Shown in pieces: positions 53,397-64,000 of a DNA stretch of 64,000 nucleotides. Location of the stretch: assembly GCA_964034945.1 (NCBI GenBank), contig OZ035962.1:110797034-110861033 (forward strand), in the 5' to 3' direction. The notes under the pieces are model-generated. The model had not been told where the DNA came from. It saw only the letters and a list, made by a program, of their open reading frames with translations, and ran no database searches. Numbering within the stretch: the first letter of the stretch is position 1; each line of letters begins with the position of its first letter. The position numbers and the translations under genes are program-made. This stretch comes from Chrysopilus asiliformis (Eukaryota > Arthropoda > Insecta > Diptera > Rhagionidae).

Positions 53397-54645
53397 AAAA
53401 TATCGGTTGTGATCAACACTAAACTTTCCTCTGCAATATTTAGATTCGAAAAAAATATGTGAAAAATATGTGAAAATTAGAAAATTTCCCTTTTTTTAAA
53501 TTTTGTTATATTTTTTTCCCCCAAAAGCGCAGTTTTCGAGAAATTTTCAAAAAATTGTGTTTTTTCAAAAATTTTGCATGGGAGGAACCAACGGTACTTT
53601 TCCAAAAGTCGATATAAAACTACAATTTTCGTAAAATTCATTTACAAAAAAATTCAAATCGCTGACTCAACGCATTCTCGAATTATTTAAGATACCTAAA
53701 ACGGACAGACTGATAGACCAACAGACCGACAGACCAAGACCGACAGACCAAAACCGACAGACCGACAGACCGACAGACCGACAGACCGAGAGACCGAGAG
53801 ACCGAGAGACCGAGAGACCGAGAGACCGAGAGACCGAGAGACCGAGAGACCGAGAGACCGAGAGACCGAGAGACCGAGAGACCGACAGACCGACAGACTG
53901 ACAGACTGACAGACCGACAGCCGACAGCCGACAGCCGACAGCCGACAGACCGACAGACCGACAGACCGACAGATCGGTAGACCAACAGACCGACAGACCG
54001 ACAGACCGACAGACCAACAGACCGACAGACCGACAGACCAACAGACCGACAGACCAAGACCGACAGACCAAGACCGACAGACCAAGACCGACAGACCGAC
54101 AGACCGACAGACCGACAGACCGACAGACCGAGAGACCGACAGACCGACAGACTGACAGACTGACAGACCGACAGCCGACAGACTGACAGACCGACAGACC
54201 GACAGACCGACAGACCGACAGACCGACAGATCGGTAGACCAACAGACCAACAGACCGACAGACCAAGACCGACAGACCGACAGACCGACAGACTGACAGA
54301 CCGACAGACCGACAGACCGACAGACCGACAGACCGACAGACCGACAGACCGACAGACCGACAAACCGACAAACCGACAAACCGACAAACCGATAGACCGA
54401 CAGACCGGCAGACCGACACACCAAGACCGACACACCAAGACCGACACACCGATAGACCGATAGACCGACAGACCAACAGACCAACAGACCGACAGACGGA
54501 TGCACAATTTTGCCTGAAACGGATTTCGTACTAACCAGGAAGTTTCTATCTGCCTCCATTCTCGAGTTGGTCTCCGTCATGACTACAATACTCAAAGAAG
54601 TAAATTCTTGTGTTATTGAGAATTTTGCCAAGGAAAGAAAATTCA
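53397..54645 (-). repeat. Family T dispersed repeat with expanded leader
   Basis: The minus strand opens near 54570 with ACTCGAGAATGGAGGCAGAT and AGAAACTTCCTGGTTAGTAC, then the huge satellite, then TCGAGAATGCGTTGAGTCAG. The plus strand end has GTTGTGATCAACACTAAACT. Colinear with 47940-48960. Confidence 0.72.
53700..54506. repeat. 8-bp satellite (CCGACAGA / CCGAGAGA)n, about 800 bp
   Basis: An expansion of the family T leader made of 8-mers ACAGACCG, with blocks of GAGAGACC (53790-53885) and partial higher-order duplication: the block with GACAGCCGACAG and AGATCGGTAGACC occurs near 53915-53985 and again near 54160-54240. Because 8 is not a multiple of 3 and no stop exists in the unit, all three minus-strand frames are open for 270-316 codons; these are not genes. 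Confidence 0.97.
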
Positions 54646-55847
54646 AAGTCTCGAGAATTTTGCCAAAATAAAAAAAGAAAATTTAACCCACTATACATTA
54701 TGAATAACAAATCGAATTTAAATTTGAGTTCAAAATCCGATTTCAGAGGAAAATCATCGGTATCTGAACCGTATTTAACTGACAGTATGTAGCCGTTATA
54801 TAACTATAGAGAAATCTTCGTATGGAGCATTAAAACGGGTTGAAAATTTAGGCCAGTGCGAGACATGAATGCATATATACGAGCTAAAACGAGTGGAACA
54901 TAAAAGTATTCATGTCGTTGTCGCGCTATGTGCTTATGTCCTTATAAAGCCCATTATCCTTTTGCACCACGGCTTTACTACTTTACTGCAAGTGCCTAGA
55001 CTTGTGTTATGAATGCATCGAGAAGAGCTTTTATGCCAAACTCAGCCATATTTGCCTTTGATTCCCCACCACGTAATCCCCTCTCTCATAGACTCCAAAT
55101 CGTCGATACGTAGCCCTTCGGCACAGCAGCATCCTTATTTGGCGCTATTGCCATTTACAAACACAAATTGGAGCTATATTCGTAATACTATTAGTTAAAG
55201 TAGGCTTTAGTGGTTCAGCTTTTCGAGCTTTAAATTACTACCAGATAAATTTTCTTGAAAATCTCCAATACATGCACAACATTTTAGACACCGCATCCAT
55301 ATTAACAACATATTGAATAGAATAAAGCGAAACAGGATGTGTGAAAGAGATGGAAATAAGAATTTTTGGTGCGATTTCGGTGCAGTAATATTCGTGGACA
55401 TCGACTATGTTGGGTTAGTGAATACCCAAGGATTATATTTTGGTATCACACAGTTCTATACAAGTAACGGACATTATTTATGTCGGAAAATCGATTAATG
55501 TTACAGTCTATCGCCTTTGGTGCTATGTGCACAGTTATAAGATATTAATATTCATGAGATTTGTTTAACTTTATCGTATATTGCATAATTTCTTATTAGC
55601 ATCATTATTTTATGGATATGCGATGAGAATTTTCTGAAATTCTTTTCAACACAGATTATGTATATCTGGTGAAAAAATCTTAATCGAATTTCAAATGAAA
55701 CTAGAAAAATGCACTATTTTTTTTCAGAAAATAACAAAATTGTTTTTATACATTAGGATAATAATTACGTGTGGGTCGACCTTTTTTTATATTTCTTTTT
55801 TGTTTGTTTGAAAGCTTTCCGGTCTTGTTGTGACATAAGAAATCATT
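54646..55847. other. No gene recognised
   Basis: AT-rich spacer with short frames only. Confidence 0.4.
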
Positions 55848-55856
55848 TCAATTTTT

Positions 55857-56852
55857 ACCTATGTGAACTTGGCTTGCGAAGTGCGGAAACTCGAAATAAA
55901 ATTTACATGAAAAAATTGTACTAAAATTGTACTAAATTGTACTGCATTTTAAAAAAATTGTACTCGAAAGAATTCGACAGAAATTAAAAATTGAAAAAAG
56001 ACCAGCCGGCAGTGTTTTCGGAAGAAATTTTTTTTGATGCAGAATAATTGTACTAAAATTGTACCGCAAAGAAAAAAAGTGTACACTTTTTTTTCTTTGC
56101 GGTACAATTGAGTACAATTTTAGTACAATTATTCTGCAGAAACATTTTTTCCTTCCGAAACAAGACTGTCGATTTCTCGCGAAAAATCGTTTTTTTTCGA
56201 TTTTTTTCAATTTCCGAGGAACTTGAACGAGTACAATTTTTTTCCTTTGTGGTACAATTTAGTACAATTATTCTACTAAAAAAAAATACTTCCGAAACCA
56301 AAAAATATTTTTTTTTTCGATTTTTGAGAAAACTGTACTAGTACACTTTTTTTTCTTTGCGGCACAATTTAGTACAATTTTAGTACAATTATTCTGCAGA
56401 AACATTTTTTCCTTCCGAAACAAGACTGTCGATTTCTCGCGAAAAATCGTTTTTTTTTCGATTTTTTTCAATTTCCGAGGAACCTTAATGAGTACAATTT
56501 TTTTCCTTTGTGGTACAATTTAGTACAATTTTAGTACAATTATTCTACGAAAAAAAATTTCTTCCGAAACCAAAAAATATTTTTTTTTTTCGATTTTTGA
56601 GAAAACTGTACTAGTACACTTTTTTTTCTTTGCGGTACAATTTAGTACAATTTTAGTACAATTATTCTGCATCAAAAAAAATTTCTTCCGAAAACACTGC
56701 CGGCTGGTCTTTTTTAAATTTTTAATTTCTGTCAAATCCTTTCGAGTACAATTTTTTCAAAATGCAGTACAATTTAGTACAATTTTAGTACAATTTTTTC
56801 ATGTAAATTTTATTTCGAGTTTCCGCACTTGGCAAGCCAAGTTCACATAGGT
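55857..56852. mobile_element. Foldback/Mutator-like element with 9-bp target duplication
   Basis: Terminal repeats of at least 60 bp (ACCTATGTGAACTTGGCTTG ... GCGGAAACTCGAAATAAAAT) are flanked by TCAATTTTT on both sides (55848-55856, 56853-56861). The interior is three nested palindromic modules with repeated AGTACAATTTTAGTACAATT and AAGAAAAAAAGTGTAC phrases. There is no gene. A 9-bp duplication with long complex inverted arms fits Foldback or Mutator-like elements. Confidence 0.88.
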
Positions 56853-57022
56853 TCAATTTTTTAGGTTATTTATTAACCAATGTTTCGACAATGTTTATGG
56901 TTATTTTCAAGGTTCTACAATGGCATGAAGCACAAGTTAACAAAATTAGTGACAAAATAAATAATTTGAAAAATACTGGACGTCCATATTAATTTTGATA
57001 ATTAAACACGACATTACACAAC

Positions 57023-57575
57023 TAAATGGTCTTTCAACAAAGACATAACAATTTTGTATTTTAATAAAAACGCACCCTAAAACTTTTCTTATGATCTGGC
57101 AATCCTAAAACATCAGTCAAGGTTTACATTTTTGATTTTTAAGGTTTTTTTACGTTTACATGCCACACAGCTGGTCAAACAATTGATCTATTGAAGGAGA
57201 AGTTCGGTAATCGTGTAATCTCGAGAAATGGTCCAGTCGAATGGCCACCTCGCTCATGCGATTTAACGCCGTTGGATTTCTTTTTATGGGGTTATATTAA
57301 GTCGTTGGTTTATGCCAACAAGCCAACAACGTCAGGAACAACATCGAACGCGAAATTGCCAACGTTCCGGCCGATATGTGTGGAAGAGTGGTGGAAAATT
57401 GGCTCCAAAGAATCAATCAGCAAACGTGCTCGCGGTGGCCATATGAACGACATCGAATTTCATACTTAAATGTAACATGTCCACTACACCTGGAATAAAT
57501 TTCAGCCCGATATCTCAATTATTCTGTGTTTTATTTAAATACAAAATTGTTATGTCCTTATTGAAAGACCCGATA
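57023..57575 (+). mobile_element. mariner-like element relic (553 bp)
   Basis: The ends GGTCTTTCAACAAAGACATA (left) and GGTCTTTCAATAAGGACATA (right, inverted) continue with ACAATTTTGTATTT, about 40 bp, between TA dinucleotides (57023-57024, 57574-57575). Only the C-terminal third of the transposase remains. Confidence 0.85.
57150..57472 (+). pseudogene. mariner-like transposase, C-terminal third, frameshifted
   Basis: It starts at CHTAGQTIDLLKEKFGNRV, keeps the third-Asp block WPPRSCDLTPLDFFLWGY and SLVYANKP, then changes frame: NNIEREIANVPADM and RVVENWLQRINQ are in another frame, and RARGGHMNDIEFHT returns to the first. Two indels therefore break it. The first two catalytic motifs are absent. 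Confidence 0.87.
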
Positions 57576-57642
57576 TAATAGTTTTACTCCAATTTGGCCC
57601 GAATTATCCAAAGAAAGATATTAGAATCCTACAAGTCGAAAT

Positions 57643-57797
<155 letters not shown>

Positions 57798-57799
57798 AC

Positions 57800-58078
57800 T
57801 GCCGCAATGTCTCTCGCTAGAGGTCCCGGTCACGTGCCAATGTACTCCAGTTTTGAATCCCAATTCTCTTCGCGTCCTGGTCAACGCCGTCTTGTCACCT
57901 GAGTTCCGGCCACGTGCCGATGTCCTCCAGTTGTGAATCCCAATTCTCTTCGCGTCCTGGTCAGCGCCATTTTGCCATCTGAGGTTGGGTTTTCCTCGTC
58001 GCCTTGTTGTTAATAACCTACCGCCAAAGACTTTCCGAGCCGGGTTACTTGCACTCATCTGAGTGACATGACCAGCCC
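57800..58078 (-). pseudogene. RTE/BovB-like reverse transcriptase C-terminus with internal duplication
   Basis: The minus strand reads LRWAGHVTQMSASNPARKVF, then [32 protein letters not shown], a C-terminal motif series (LRWAGH...GRP.LRW...LG..NW) of RTE-type and related non-LTR polymerases. A segment of about 78 bp coding [18 protein letters not shown] is duplicated in tandem with changes ([16 protein letters not shown] in a shifted frame). The frame then runs into the (GA)n tract. It is 5' truncated at about 58078. Confidence 0.75.
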
Positions 58079-58200
58079 ACCGGAGTCTTCAATAATTAAA
58101 TTGTTAAATTGTTAAATTCTTGATTAATTCTCTACGAAGATCGAGTCCCCCCTGCCTCACAACTAGGCTATGCAATTTTTCATCGAATTACAGATTTTTT

Positions 58201-58290
58201 CGAATTGCTCTACTCTAGAGACTGAAGAGTTGCGAATTGCTCTACTCTAGAGACTGAAGAGTTGCGAATTGCTCTACTCTAGAGACCGAA
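58201..58290. repeat. 32-bp tandem repeat, three units
   Basis: Units CGAATTGCTCTACTCTAGAG + ACTGAAGAGTTG start at 58201, 58233 and 58265. Nearly identical. Confidence 0.95.
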
Positions 58291-58862
58291 GAAAACCACA
58301 AGAAACGTTGAATAAAATTAGGGGTGTCTATTTTTATTCAATAGAACTTCACTTTTATTAGAAAAAAAATTGTCAAAATTTTGTATTTGATTTAAAATTT
58401 AGATTGAGCAATTTTTGAGCAATAAAGGCAGGCCCTTCGACTACGCCATAAAATATTTCCTCTTTAAAAATTTAGATTTCACATTTTCCAATCAACATTA
58501 TTAAAGTCAAATTATTTTAATTTTCATAAAATCATTTTTTGTTTTCCCCAAAAAAAGTGACTTGAAAAAAAAATTAATGTTGATTGAAGTAAATCATCTC
58601 ATTTGTTACTTCTCATGATTCCATTGTGTTTCAATAATTAGGTCTTAGGTCTTCGTTTTGTGGAATTTTACTTTTCGCTTTGTTAACAATTACACAATTT
58701 TCGTAAATTAGCATAAAATTCATTCTATGTTTCCCCACAGGTAACTGTCAGGGAAAAAAAAAGTCGACAGGTAAATGGAATTCATTTTCGTTCTTATTAT
58801 CTATTGATAAAAAAAAATGAGATGAAAAAGAAAACCACAAGAAACGTTGAATAAAATTAGGG
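58289..58862. repeat. 35-bp direct repeats 539 bp apart
   Basis: AAGAAAACCACAAGAAACGT followed by TGAATAAAATTAGGG occurs at 58289-58323 and 58828-58862, identical by eye. The DNA between is AT-rich with no inverted ends. Confidence 0.9.
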
Positions 58863-59915
58863 AATACGTCATTAGTGATTTATTTAATTGAAGATGTCAT
58901 CGGACAACCGGAAGTCTTTTAATTCAAATGTAATTTCGTCTGTCACAATTACTTCATCAAATTAAATGAACTTTTCCTAAAGTGACTATCAGAAATTATT
59001 TCCAACAAAAGAATTTCAAACGACACGGATGTAAATCAAATACTAGAACTACTGAATTTCATTTAACTTCGGATTCACCTAAATCAAGGGTGATTACTGG
59101 AATTAAGATAATGGACTGTGAATTGGGTCAAATGGTGAAGAATTTTCAGGTGAATGCTTGGAAGAGTGTTTTGAATATGATGAAATGTAAAATACGGGAA
59201 AAACTGAAATTATTGTGATGGTATTTAAAATTGTTTTCGAGAAATTAACAAAATTATTATTTTAAAGCTATTCAAAAAAAATTCACAACACATTTAGCGG
59301 GAGTAAACAAGACCTACGGTAATGTGGCTAGAACTTTTTGTATATCTGCCACCAAATAAGACAAACTTCTAGTGGCAGATACGTGGCATACACTAAAAAT
59401 GCTAATAATAAACTCCCCTACAAAAAAATCATGAAAAACAAGACAAGAGGAGGAGAATTTTTAAACAACGAACCTTAGTGTGACATATTTTATGGACAGA
59501 ACCATCTCCGTTGCACATAAACCAAAATTCGAAATTTTGAAAAACCCTCGACTAAAATAAGCTCTTAAAAATATTTAAAACCCCCGCAATAAAAAATCCT
59601 TTAAAAAGGATAAAATAATATAATCTTTGGAGTGAATTTAAAATTGGTGTGTATCGGGAAAGCCTATTTCTCGTTGGTTTTGTGTAGCAAAGCTATCTCG
59701 ACATACACCAATTATAAATTGACTCCAAAAAATGTTATCCTTTTTAAACGATTTTTAATTTTTTAATTATTTGGAGGTTTTTTTGGAGGTTTTTCTTTTT
59801 CGAATTTTTATTATGTTTTTTTCGAGATAATCTAGAAAATTACGAATTTTCTACGAAGAAGAACGGATAAAAAATTCAACATGATTAAAAGCATTTCTTA
59901 TCATCTTTCTTACAA
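58863..59915. other. No gene confirmed
   Basis: A 78-codon frame at 58982-59218 (TTEFHLTSDSPKSRVITGIK, then a basic end) has non-repetitive, protein-like composition and starts at GTG just before a possible acceptor ACTATCAG. I do not recognise it and could not find partner exons. The rest is AT-rich with no motif. Confidence 0.3.
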
Positions 59916-60328
59916 TCCTATAATATAATACGAGGAATGTCTGTCTGTCTGTCTGTCTGTCTGTCTGACTGTCTGTCTGACTGTCTGTCTGCACAAACGA
60001 TCTCGAAAACCCGCCTAATGATTTTCACGAAACTTGGAGGTTAGGGATTTTCGGGGACAAGAAATCGATCTAGATAGGTCTCACCCCTGAGAAAATTCCC
60101 CTTCGATACCCCTCGCCTGTTATCTTCGAATTGGGTGGTCCGATTTTAATGAAACTTTACAGTATTACTGAGGGGGCTAAGGGCTTTCGTTTTTTTCACT
60201 ACAGACCTGACTTTTCCCTCCCCTCGATACCCCTCGCCTGGTGTCTTCGAATTGGGTGGTCCCATCTTAATGAAACTTTACAGTATTACTAAGGGGGCTA
60301 GGGGCTTTCGCTTTAAAGGTCTTCCTGG
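59916..60328 (+). mobile_element. Non-autonomous Helitron G
   Basis: The 5' end A|TCCTATAATATAATACGAGG, a TGTCTG leader, and body phrases TTCGAATTGGGTGGTCC and CAGTATTACT are shared with Helitron F. The 3' end is TCTTC-CTGG|T at 60325-60328, but the hairpin of copy F is missing here. The body shows the intact version of the site into which Gypsy inserted in copy F. Confidence 0.85.
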
Positions 60329-60339
60329 TACTAAAATAA

Positions 60340-60490
60340 AATTTTTTTTTTTGCTCTAACGATTACCACGTATCTTTAACGGTTCTCGAGATATTTGAAA
60401 AAGATATTTTTTTTACATTTTTTTTCCGAAACTAAATAATTTGCAGAGGAAAGTTTTCTATTAATCACAACTGATACTTTTAGACATTAA
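60340..60490. repeat. Family T fragment
   Basis: TTTAACGGTTCTCGAGATAT and AATCACAACTGATACTTTTA phrases as at 48830-48930. Confidence 0.65.
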
Positions 60491-61611
60491 GCATATTTAG
60501 ATTAAAATGAACTTATGGTAAATAACACAGTTTAATCTAACTCCTCGTATCTAAATTTGTACTCTTTGATTGATGTGCAGACATACAAGCAAATAACCTC
60601 GCATTTATAGATTTCATACAAATAATATTTGTAAATGCAATCAAATGGGATTAAAAAGAGATTTGTTGTTTTAAAATTATTACCACCGATCTTAGCCCAG
60701 AGTGTATGGTCACGATTTCTGAATGCACTCATGCAAATAGTCCGACACTTTGTTTTGTTAGGGGTCTTGAAATTAGAATAAAGAAAACTTTGAATATATT
60801 ATTAACATAAGTACCACGAGACGGACGAGACCCATGCACATATCTGTTTGCCTACGGAAAGTTAGTTAATATTATTCAAAAGGCATATTACAAGAGGCTT
60901 AATAGTTAACCACGTACGGATTATTTGGCTCGGGCCTGTTGTAGGTTCGCTTTAGATTGTTTAAGTACGTATTTAAATTTGATAGGTAGGTAGGAAGGTA
61001 GGTGGGTCGTCGATTGGATGGTTTGTTGATACGTGCTGGCCCAACAGATACACAAATTGCATCTATTTACCTGGGCGCACCTACATTTTCAGCATAATCT
61101 AAAACAGAAAACTAACTAAATGACATACAGAACATGGTACGAATTAAAATTAGATTTGGTAGGATTATCGTTATGCTGCTAGCTTCAAATGTATCTGAAC
61201 GAAAAAAAAATATTAGCACCATCTAAATGTCAACAACATTGAAACGAGTCAAAAAGTGCATTTAACTTATGCCCCGAATACAGCATTTGATTTTATCGTG
61301 TGGTATTAATTCAGAAATTGACATTAGAAAAGTTTAAATTACAGGTGAACTCCTAAAATTTCGCAATGCCTTAGAATTTATCGGATATATGATGGTTGAT
61401 TCTGATATTGAGGATATTTTTGTTAGCAAAAGGGGAAACCTGAAATTCTGTTCACAAATTGTGTGAGAGGCTGTCCACAAAATACGACACGATTATTTTA
61501 GGCTTCTTCAGACCCCGACTCCTTGTAACGCTTTTTCGCGATTTTTTTGTCATACTGCCACCCCACCATAAAAATTTCAAACATTGTGTGGCCACTCTCT
61601 TAGTTGACTTT
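60491..61611. other. No gene recognised
   Basis: AT-rich spacer with a short GGTAGGTAGGAAGG run near 60985. An isolated GGCTGTCCACAAAATACGAC end occurs near 61474. Confidence 0.4.
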
Positions 61612-61714
61612 GGCCTATGTTACACACGGCAACTTTAAGCGGCGACTTTTCTTAAGTATAGGCGAGAGAAATGAGGGACCACCGCTTCCCAAGTTTCCGT
61701 GTGTAACATAGGCC
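61612..61714. mobile_element. 103-bp MITE, sibling of 35714-36009
   Basis: GGCCTATGTTACACACGGCA and (inverted) GGCCTATGTTACACACGGAA ends, with the internal GCGGCGACTTTTCTTAAGTA also present in the longer copy. Target duplication is not clear. Confidence 0.72.
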
Positions 61715-62594
61715 TTGAACATCACACTTAATGAACACAGTTCCAAAATTTCCCTTCCTTGGTAAGCCCCCTCTCCTTCTATTTTTTGAACAGAAGTAGG
61801 TATTTTGACGAGATTTTCACTATTAAATACGCCACCTTTCAGAAATATTTCCAACCACTAAAAACAATTCTAGCTCTCCCACACGGACCCTGCCTCCTAT
61901 TTTCTTCTGAACCATTAAAAGGAATTGTGGTCTAGTTTTAGCGTATCAAAATAACCCAAATAAATGCGATGACGAAAGCCGAATTCGTGTAAGAACGATG
62001 GAAGGGGTGAAGGGATAGGGGAGTTTTCTGGAGTCCATAAAATACGTCACAAATTTAGGGGAGAGTAGGGCTTGTTGTAGTAATGTGACAACTATATAGA
62101 ATTCCATACAATAAATCGCGGAAAATTGTGACAAAGGCGGGGGATTTGAAGATACGAAAATGAGCATGAGTATATTAAATAAATTTTTAAAAACTTTATG
62201 AAAGAAAATCTTACCCAATATATTGTTCTATTGTTACCAAACACTAAACAAACACACAATAATGTACTCAATTTGATGTTCTCCGAAGAAAGATTTCTAA
62301 ATAAATCTAGATAATCATGGTGCAAATAAATTTATTAAATAAGTAATAGATGATCTGGAATTATTCAGATTTCTTGATTCAATGAAACTTACATCTGTTT
62401 GAAATTACACTGGCCGACACTAATTTTGAGCCACGCGATATAAGACCCTCTTTTGGGTAATGTGGGGTCGCTGAACCCGAATCTGGCAGTAGTTTAGCTG
62501 TATCAGCTCTACTTTTTCATATATAAAGAGTGACTCATAAATTGGTTAAAATATTTATAATTTGAAAATCAACTATTATTGTTTCCTTTATATC
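61715..62594. other. No gene recognised
   Basis: AT-rich. Contains TCCATAAAATACGTCACAAA near 62035, an isolated MITE end, and GTGGGGTCGCTGAACCCGAA near 62462, a fragment of the dispersed 122-bp-unit motif. Confidence 0.4.
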
Positions 62595-62598
62595 TTAA

Positions 62599-62980
62599 CA
62601 CGATGGCTACCATGTGAGTCACCGGTGATCGCAGCGTGTCACCCACAGGGACAATGTGAGTCACCGGTGTACACACACTATTGTCATTACCGTCAGTTTC
62701 TCAATTTCCATGGTTGAGTGCAGTTGTTCGTGCGGTACAAAGGGGTTTTTTGTTTGTGGAGCATATTTCATGTGAAAAATTTGTTGTGGTAAGTTTTTTT
62801 CCGTTATCGATTCGTTCGTTTTTGTCTGTATTGATCTTGTGTTCACCGGTGCCTCACAGTGTGCAAAAATGAAATAAGAGTTTGAGTCACCGGTGACTCA
62901 CAAAGTACAGAAATGATTTTTGCGTTTTTTCCCAGTGTATACTAGCGGAGTAAGTGTTTTTTTGGCTGGTAGCCAACGTG
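62599..62980. mobile_element. piggyBac-like MITE with repeated CACCGGTG palindromes
   Basis: CACGATGGCTACCA and (inverted) CACGTTGGCTACCA ends with TTAA on both sides (62595-62598, 62981-62984). Inside, GAGTCACCGGTGA occurs at about 62616, GAGTCACCGGTG at about 62658, TTCACCGGTGCCTCAC at about 62840 and GAGTCACCGGTGACTC at about 62884. No transposase. Confidence 0.82.
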
Positions 62981-62984
62981 TTAA

Positions 62985-64000
62985 AAAGTAAAGCTCACTC
63001 AGCCAAAACACGGTCAGATTCGGATTCAGCAACCCTAAAATACCCCAAAAAATTCTCTTATATCGTATATGCATTTTTGTCGGGCTGTGTTATTAATCCA
63101 ATGATCAATTTGCGTAATCAATTCACACTCTCCACTCACAGTCTAGCAAATGTGGCCAATTCTTTTTCTAACAAAATCCTAATAAGTTCAATTGTGCTAA
63201 GTAACCACAATAATTATCAACATTTTTGTTGCGAAGGTGTAAATTTACCAAATATACAATAATTATGGCGTCAACAGTGACGCAAATAACGACGTGTGAT
63301 TGAAAAAAACACAATTAGTTGAATTCAATCATTTTTACAGCGGTGTGTGAGTTTTTAAAGCCATTTCAAATATAAATTATCTTCATTTAGAATATCCTCG
63401 ACAGATACTTTGTAACCTTTAAGATTTTCATGTGTTTTCTTTCACTTTTAATTAATTAATCAACCCCGTAAAGTCAATAAGTTCTTTTCGGATTTTTTTT
63501 TCTCTGATTTTAATTTGCGTTGTATGGACACCCCTATTTTTGTGAAAAAAAACACCAGTTGGGAAACTTCTATGCCACACGTTCCATTTAAATTTATTCA
63601 CCGTGGTTTTCCCTGCACCATAGAATAAGATTGCTCTATGTGCCAAACATACAGACGGTGAGAGCATAAAACCGAAATGTTCGTGGCTGGTAAAGAACAA
63701 CCATTAGATTTGTAGGCAAGTAGTAACAACGTCAAGCATTGGCACAACAAATTGCAGGGGGTTGGAGAAGAAGGAATAAAAGTTGAATAAAGGGAAAAAA
63801 ACGCTTCAAATTAAACGCGAATTAATTAAAAGTCACATCAGCTGTTGCAAAAATACGTTTTCATGCGCCTTTTGCCAAGCAAAACTTCTAATGGAACTTT
63901 AAAAGGCAAAAAGGTACGTGAGGTGTTTCCTTAATTTGCAATTGTGTTCTTGCGGTGACAATTTTCAGTTCAAAAGAAATCACCTTGTTGCCGTTTTCGA
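62985..64000. other. No gene recognised
   Basis: AT-rich DNA. Near 63018-63055 another reverse fragment of the GGGTTGCTGAATCCGAATC motif is present. Frames of 82-102 codons have no motif. Confidence 0.4.

Noticed and set aside
53667..54646. Three overlapping minus-strand frames of 269-316 codons rich in SVGLSVCR
   Set aside because: They are translations of an 8-bp satellite with no stop in any frame. The unit length is not a multiple of three, so every frame gives the same repeat peptide.

Overview
This is a 64 kb, AT-rich stretch of an animal nuclear genome, most likely an insect. Nothing in it looks prokaryotic. The evidence is the class of mobile DNA: Helitrons with (TCTG)n leaders, a Ty3/Gypsy retrotransposon primed by tRNA-Lys, mariner, pogo, piggyBac, hAT, PIF/Harbinger, Foldback/Mutator-like and CACTA-like relics, CR1-like and RTE-like RNA-element tails, and long simple repeats. 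No complete host gene is evident. One candidate host-type terminal exon (17056-17385, minus) is the best case, with a weaker first-exon candidate near 14.6 kb.

Layout. 1-6.3 kb: a CR1-like tail (1070-1549), a dispersed repeat (3260-3796), a TAA-flanked MITE (4371-4853) and a small pogo MITE (5742-5826). 6.3-12.8 kb: a Helitron (6290-9767) filled with about 20 copies of a 122-bp unit and interrupted by a pogo MITE, then further Helitron copies, small MITEs and a large hairpin. 13-17.4 kb: a mariner fragment, a piggyBac MITE, a 0.94-kb TIR element with a decayed protein tail, and the candidate exon. 18-22.8 kb: dispersed repeats, a Helitron carrying its own MITE, and two adjacent MITEs. 22.8-33.4 kb: a Helitron split by a young 10.06-kb Gypsy element with nearly identical 1.9-kb LTRs. 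35-44 kb: MITEs, a hAT element containing a Harbinger relic, a second hAT containing a Helitron, and a mariner copy whose transposase lost its third catalytic Asp. 45.9-47.5 kb: a 1.6-kb element with CAC(T/G)CAG ends that appears to hold a small three-exon gene. 47.9-64 kb: a leader repeat with a huge 8-bp satellite, a Foldback-like element with a 9-bp target duplication, another mariner relic, a (CT)n tract beside an RTE-like tail, a Helitron and a piggyBac MITE.

Most boundaries come from terminal inverted repeats plus target-site duplications read directly. In several cases the empty site can be read from a sister copy in the same window (Gypsy in Helitron F, a MITE in Helitron D, a pogo MITE in the 122-bp array). 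The window therefore records nested transposition. The most novel item is the spliced small gene inside the CACTA-like element. The next are the conserved hairpin in the 122-bp Helitron repeat and the palindromic site clusters in the Harbinger and piggyBac MITEs. All family names are recognition from memory of motifs; no database search was run.
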